A DNA stretch of 64,000 nt from GCA-2737665 sp044344795 (GTDB lineage Bacteria; Bacteroidota; Bacteroidia; Palsa-965), in contig JBIJCF010000004.1 of NCBI GenBank assembly GCA_044344795.1, positions 62,001 to 126,000 on the forward strand, written 5' to 3'. Positions 60,479 to 64,000 of this stretch are shown here, in pieces. The notes under the pieces are model-generated. The model had not been told where the DNA came from. It saw only the letters and a program-made list of their open reading frames with translations, and did not search any database. Within the stretch, counting starts at the first letter, position 1; each line of letters opens with the position of its first letter. The translations under genes and the position numbers were made by a program.

Positions 60479-62029
60479 GTGAACAACGAACTAATCATTG
60501 ATGCCTCAGGGCACGAGATTGTCATAGCGTTGCTCAGCGATAAGCGTCTAGTCGAACTCAATCGTGAGAAAGTCGATACGCAATTTGCTGTGGGCGATAT
60601 TTATCTCGGCCGGGTGCGTAAAGTGATGCCGGGATTAAACGCGGCGTTTGTTGATGTCGGTTATGAAAAGGATGCCTTCCTACATTATTTCGATTTGGGT
60701 CCGCAAGTATTGTCGTTGAACAAATACGTGCGCCACACCATTACCGGAAAACAAAAGCATGCATCACTGCAGTATTTTAAGCCCGAACCTGATATTAATA
60801 AGGACGGGAAAATTACAGAAGTGTTGCAATCGGATCAGCAAGTAATGATCCAGGTAGCGAAGGAACCTATTTCAACCAAAGGACCACGAATCACTTCCGA
60901 GATTTCAATCGCCGGACGTTACATTGTTCTTATTCCGTTCTCCGAAAAAGTTTCGGTATCACAGAAAATTAAGAGCAGTGAAGAACGTGAACGATTAAAG
61001 CGATTAATTCTTAGTATAAAACCGAAAAACTTCGGAGTGATTGTGCGCACTGTAGCAGAAGCGAAAGGTGTTGCCGATTTGGATGCCGACATGAACGACC
61101 TAGTGAACAAGTGGAATACTTGTTTTCAGGCATTACTTACCGCCAAACCGCCACAGCGTGTGCTGGGCGAGTTAAATCGCACATCCGCAATATTGCGCGA
61201 TATGCTGAACGCTACCTTCAGCGCAATTCATGTAAATGATGAGCGCATGCAGAGCGAAATATCCGAGTATCTGCAGACGATAGCGCCGGATAAAGAAAAG
61301 ATTTTGAAACTGCACAAAAACGGTGCAGCAATGTTTGATCAACTGGGCGTAGAACGCCAGGTGAAAGCCTTATTCGGTAAAACGGTTACCATGAAAAGTG
61401 GTGCGTATTTAATTATCGAACATACCGAAGCTCTTCACGTGATCGACGTCAACAGCGGTAATCGTTCCAAGTCGCAAGCGGATCAGGAAACCAACGCGCT
61501 TGAAGTTAATTTGGAAGCTGCCGTGGAGGTTGCGCGCCAATTGCGTTTGCGCGATATGGGCGGAATTATCGTAGTTGATTTTATCGACTTGCATTCACCG
61601 CTTAATCGTAAAACACTTTTCAATAAGTTGCGCGATGAGATGAAATCGGATCGTGCAAAGCACACCATTTTACCTCCAAGTAAATTCGGATTGATTCAGA
61701 TTACGCGCGAACGTGTACGTCCTGAAACCAGCGTGGATACTGCAGAAAAATGTCCTACGTGTGGAGGAACAGGAGAAGTACAAGCGAGTATTTTATTGAT
61801 GGATCAAATCGAAAATAACCTGCGTTATATCCTTACGGAACAAAACGAAACCGGTGTTACGCTTTGTGTACATCCGTACATTGCAGCATATCTTACCAAA
61901 GGATTTTGGTCGCAGCGCATGCAGTGGTGGTGGAAGTACAAGAAGTCGGTGAAGATCAAATCAGTGAGTTCTTATCACTTCCTGGAATATCATTTCCTGA
62001 ATAAGAACGAAGATGAAATTAAAGTATGA
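60479..62029 (+). CDS. rng: Ribonuclease G/E family endoribonuclease
   Basis: Protein of 516 residues with a GTG start at 60479 (VNNELIIDASGHEIVIALL when read as Met). An S1 domain (about 35-130, with VGDIYLGRVRKVMPGLNAAFVDVGYEKDAFLH) is followed by the RNase H-like and catalytic DNase I-like regions. These hold HVIDVNSGNRS and GGIIVVDFIDL (catalytic Asp residues). The Zn-link CPTCGGTGEV joins protomers. It lacks the long C-terminal scaffold of E. coli RNase E. It processes rRNA and mRNA. Confidence 0.95.
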   Translation: MNNELIIDASGHEIVIALLSDKRLVELNREKVDTQFAVGDIYLGRVRKVMPGLNAAFVDVGYEKDAFLHYFDLGPQVLSLNKYVRHTITGKQKHASLQYFKPEPDINKDGKITEVLQSDQQVMIQVAKEPISTKGPRITSEISIAGRYIVLIPFSEKVSVSQKIKSSEERERLKRLILSIKPKNFGVIVRTVAEAKGVADLDADMNDLVNKWNTCFQALLTAKPPQRVLGELNRTSAILRDMLNATFSAIHVNDERMQSEISEYLQTIAPDKEKILKLHKNGAAMFDQLGVERQVKALFGKTVTMKSGAYLIIEHTEALHVIDVNSGNRSKSQADQETNALEVNLEAAVEVARQLRLRDMGGIIVVDFIDLHSPLNRKTLFNKLRDEMKSDRAKHTILPPSKFGLIQITRERVRPETSVDTAEKCPTCGGTGEVQASILLMDQIENNLRYILTEQNETGVTLCVHPYIAAYLTKGFWSQRMQWWWKYKKSVKIKSVSSYHFLEYHFLNKNEDEIKV

Positions 62030-62031
62030 TG

Positions 62032-62060
62032 AAAATCCCGATCGAATGATCGGGATTTTT
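62032..62060. terminator. Bidirectional terminator between rng and RDD gene
   Basis: AAAATCCCGATC, loop GAAT, GATCGGGATTTT: a perfect 12-bp stem with T tracts in both directions. The last base overlaps the stop codon of the RDD gene. Confidence 0.93.
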
Positions 62061-62818
62061 TATTTGCCTTTATCGAATCCGTAATGTGCGTAATCGGCCA
62101 GCACAATATTCAGAAACTGCATCGTTGGCAGTTGTTGTGGATTCGGAAATACACCGAGCGTTTGTTTTACTTTATTTCCCAGTTGTTCCAACAGTCCGTA
62201 GTTGCCGGTTTGCACGGCTTGCATCATCACATCTTTAATGATGTTCATGTCACGATCGTTCAGCTGTCCCACTTGCGGAAATACAATTTGATACTGCGGA
62301 TTTAAACTCGCCAAAATTGTACTACGCAGTGAAGTGCGTTCTTTTACATTGATGACGATAGTTCCCGCCACCATATCTCCAATACGTTGATTGCTATCGC
62401 TGATCATGGCAACCGGAAGTGCGAGCCAGGAAAACACACCGAATTCAGCTTCCAGTAATCGTGTTACCCAGCGCATGGCAAAATCACCAAGCCCCGCAGG
62501 TGAGCCGTCTTTCTTCACCACTTTCAATCCGAGAATTAGTTTTCCGAATGTTCTTCCATTAAGCAATGTCTCGCACCACAGCGTGTACGTAAGTACAGGC
62601 AACGGCACAAGGAATGCCAAGGCCAGTACAATTTCTTCCCGAGCTTCCCAACTGCCGGCATTTATTACCCAATTGCTGACGAGGTAAACGGCAACAAATA
62701 AATACGCCGCGAAAAAAATAACATCAATCAAACGTGCAAGTACACGATCACCAATGCTGGCTACGGGATAATCGATAACCACATTTTGTGACGTGACGAT
62801 GCGCGCGTAATCTGCCAT
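62060..62818 (-). CDS. RDD family membrane protein
   Basis: Protein of 252 residues of the RDD family (named after Arg-Asp-Asp; here RVLARLIDVIFF has the conserved R and D). Membrane segments at about 30-50, 65-85 and 115-135, with the FGKLILGLKVVKKDG motif, are typical. The C-terminal about 80 residues are soluble and helical. RDD proteins have been linked to Na+/H+ exchange in one case, but most are uncharacterised. The divergent SpoIIM-like gene is a common neighbour in Bacteroidota (with MoxR and DUF58 genes), suggesting a shared envelope function. Confidence 0.9.
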   Translation of the reverse strand: MADYARIVTSQNVVIDYPVASIGDRVLARLIDVIFFAAYLFVAVYLVSNWVINAGSWEAREEIVLALAFLVPLPVLTYTLWCETLLNGRTFGKLILGLKVVKKDGSPAGLGDFAMRWVTRLLEAEFGVFSWLALPVAMISDSNQRIGDMVAGTIVINVKERTSLRSTILASLNPQYQIVFPQVGQLNDRDMNIIKDVMMQAVQTGNYGLLEQLGNKVKQTLGVFPNPQQLPTMQFLNIVLADYAHYGFDKGK

Positions 62819-62825
62819 ACAGCGA

Positions 62826-62864
62826 ATGTACAGAAAGAAAATTCAAATAAATACAACTGTACAT
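62826..62864. promoter_or_regulatory. Inverted repeat ATGTACAG-N23-CTGTACAT in divergent promoter region
   Basis: Two perfect 8-base arms between the divergent RDD and SpoIIM-like genes. Each contains the palindrome TGTACA, 31 bases apart. A third partial copy (TGTACC) lies at 62884-62889. A shared operator is possible. Confidence 0.35.
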
Positions 62865-62929
62865 AAATGAACAATTAATAGTGTGTACCTATTAATTTCA
62901 TGCAGGCATTTATTACCTTGTAACTCCTT

Positions 62930-64000
62930 ATGAAAGAAATCACGTTTCTGCGGAAGAATCACGAAAAGTGGTTGGAGTTCGAGAAGATGCTGAATAGCAA
63001 GGATGCGGTAAATCCAGATGTGCTTTCTGATCTTTTCGTTCGCATTACTGATGATCTTTCATGGGCACGTACATTTTATCCCGGTTCATCAACCGAGCGT
63101 TATTTGAATGATCTTGCGGCGCGTATTCATCAGGAAATTTATAAAAACAAAAAGGAAAGCCGCAGTCGTCTCGTCACATTCTGGACGAACGAATTTCCGC
63201 TGCTGATGCGCGGTCATTTGGGTAATCTGATGATTGCATTTTTGATATTCGCAGTTTCAGTTTGGATCGGCATAATCTCTGCTCAAAACGATTCGGAATT
63301 TGTGCGCATCATCTTAGGTGATTATTATGTGGACAGCACATTGGATAACATGGCGAATGGCGATCCGATGGGTGTGTACAAAAGTGAAAATCAATTCGCG
63401 ATGTTTTTTCGTATTGCACTTAACAACAGTTTTGTCGCGTTAATGTGTATCATGGTTGGCGTGTTTCATTGGATGGGTGTTGGATTCATGCTGTTTCGTA
63501 ATGGTGTGATGTTGGGCTGCTTCATGTACTTTTTAGGCGAGAACGGTTTTTTACGCGAAGCGACACTTACGGTTTGGATACATGGTGTTATTGAAATATG
63601 GTGCATCATTGTTGCCGGTGCTGCCGGAATCGCGCTTGGAAATTCAATTTGGTTTCCCGGTGCATGGCCGCGCAGTGTGGCGTTTGGTCGCGGTGCAAGG
63701 GAAGCATTAAAAATCGGATTAGCACTTATTCCGTTTTTCTTCTTGGCGGCCTTTTTCGAAGGATTTATTACCCGTTATACGCAAATGCCGGATGTTGGTA
63801 GAATAGCCATCATTGCGGGCTCCGCTGTTTTTGTATTGTGGTATTTTGTTTTTTATCCGCAGATATTATTCTACAAGCAGAAGAAAAATGAAGCAGGCAT
63901 GAGTAGTCGCATTGCTTTTGTGCTGTGGCTCGTAACACTCCCGGTTTCTGCTCCGATATTGTTTATCATCAATCGTTCCCGCGAGAAGAAATTGTCGCCA
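62930..64000 (+). CDS. SpoIIM-like (stage II sporulation protein M family) membrane protein (partial)
   Basis: Open frame of 357 codons from the ATG at 62930 to the right edge, no stop reached. The N-terminal about 85 residues are soluble and helical (MKEITFLRKNHEKWLEFEKM). The SpoIIM/DUF95 membrane region follows with segments such as GNLMIAFLIFAVSVWIG, NNSFVALMCIMVGVFHWMGVG and the WIHGVIEIWCIIVAGAAGIALG motif. Despite the name it has no sporulation role in Bacteroidota. The family is usually next to RDD, MoxR and DUF4129 genes. The reverse complement on the right of the window may contain these. Confidence 0.9.
   Translation, partial: MKEITFLRKNHEKWLEFEKMLNSKDAVNPDVLSDLFVRITDDLSWARTFYPGSSTERYLNDLAARIHQEIYKNKKESRSRLVTFWTNEFPLLMRGHLGNLMIAFLIFAVSVWIGIISAQNDSEFVRIILGDYYVDSTLDNMANGDPMGVYKSENQFAMFFRIALNNSFVALMCIMVGVFHWMGVGFMLFRNGVMLGCFMYFLGENGFLREATLTVWIHGVIEIWCIIVAGAAGIALGNSIWFPGAWPRSVAFGRGAREALKIGLALIPFFFLAAFFEGFITRYTQMPDVGRIAIIAGSAVFVLWYFVFYPQILFYKQKKNEAGMSSRIAFVLWLVTLPVSAPILFIINRSREKKLSP

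Overview
The window looks like a chromosomal segment of a Bacteroidota bacterium, probably gliding or at least using type IX secretion. Four proteins carry C-terminal type A (Por-type) sorting domains, the gliding lipoprotein GldD is present, a large TonB-dependent receptor is present, several intergenic regions carry the Bacteroidota promoter element TAnnTTTG (one with a perfectly spaced TTTG-N19-TATTTTTG upstream of HU), and genes lack strong Shine-Dalgarno sites. Finer taxonomy cannot be read from the sequence. I found no rRNA, tRNA, CRISPR array, insertion sequence or prophage. The region is dense and mostly core: no gap exceeds about 210 bases once small features are counted.

Layout. 1-7.5 kb (minus): polA (cut by the left edge), an exported protein, an M28/glutaminyl-cyclase-like lipoprotein overlapping cysS, a MORN-repeat protein and SDR-type L-threonine dehydrogenase. 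7.7-11.9 kb (plus): trhO and the tyrosine catabolic pair hmgA and hppD, then a membrane-anchored unknown. 11.9-20.3 kb: aspS, tadA, an M16 protease, a bacilliredoxin, gatC, plsC, trpS and a small lipoprotein. 20.4-24.5 kb (minus): a phosphate uptake operon (OprP-like porin, DUF47 partner, PiT transporter) ending with a LuxE-like ligase. 24.7-27.8 kb: trmB, a GT28-like glycosyltransferase, a secreted M43 protease. 27.9-36.4 kb: a PhoR/PhoB pair, a TonB receptor, a large T9SS surface protein and a PhnA/YjdM protein. 36.5-43.1 kb: an orphan PhoB-like regulator divergent from a TetR-ABC-HlyD-TolC export operon whose ABC ATPase has unusual motifs. 43.2-49.5 kb: an alkyltransferase-like protein, Mrp, NifU-like protein, a candidate Cys-rich micro-ORF with a terminator, korAB and a methyltransferase. 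49.6-52.4 kb: sigma factor, membrane TPR partner and heme A synthase. 52.4-59 kb (minus): mutY, ssb, then a T9SS CocE-like hydrolase, gldD and a T9SS M14 carboxypeptidase. 59-64 kb: HU, a TPR protein, a 30-residue basic ribosomal-type protein, RNase G, then divergent RDD and SpoIIM-like membrane proteins (the latter cut by the right edge).

The strongest functional theme is phosphate: porin, PiT and DUF47, PhoR/PhoB, a TonB receptor with a surface partner, and PhnA lie within 16 kb. Direct repeats resembling Pho boxes lie in front of phoB, and a 13-base element is shared by the porin and TonB receptor promoters. A second theme is Fe-S and redox metabolism (Mrp, NifU-like, the Cys-rich micro-ORF, korAB). 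A third is T9SS cargo travelling with gldD. The most novel-looking items are the Cys-rich micro-ORF and terminator before korAB, the ABC exporter with replaced signature, Glu and His-loop motifs, and the candidate phosphate regulon elements.
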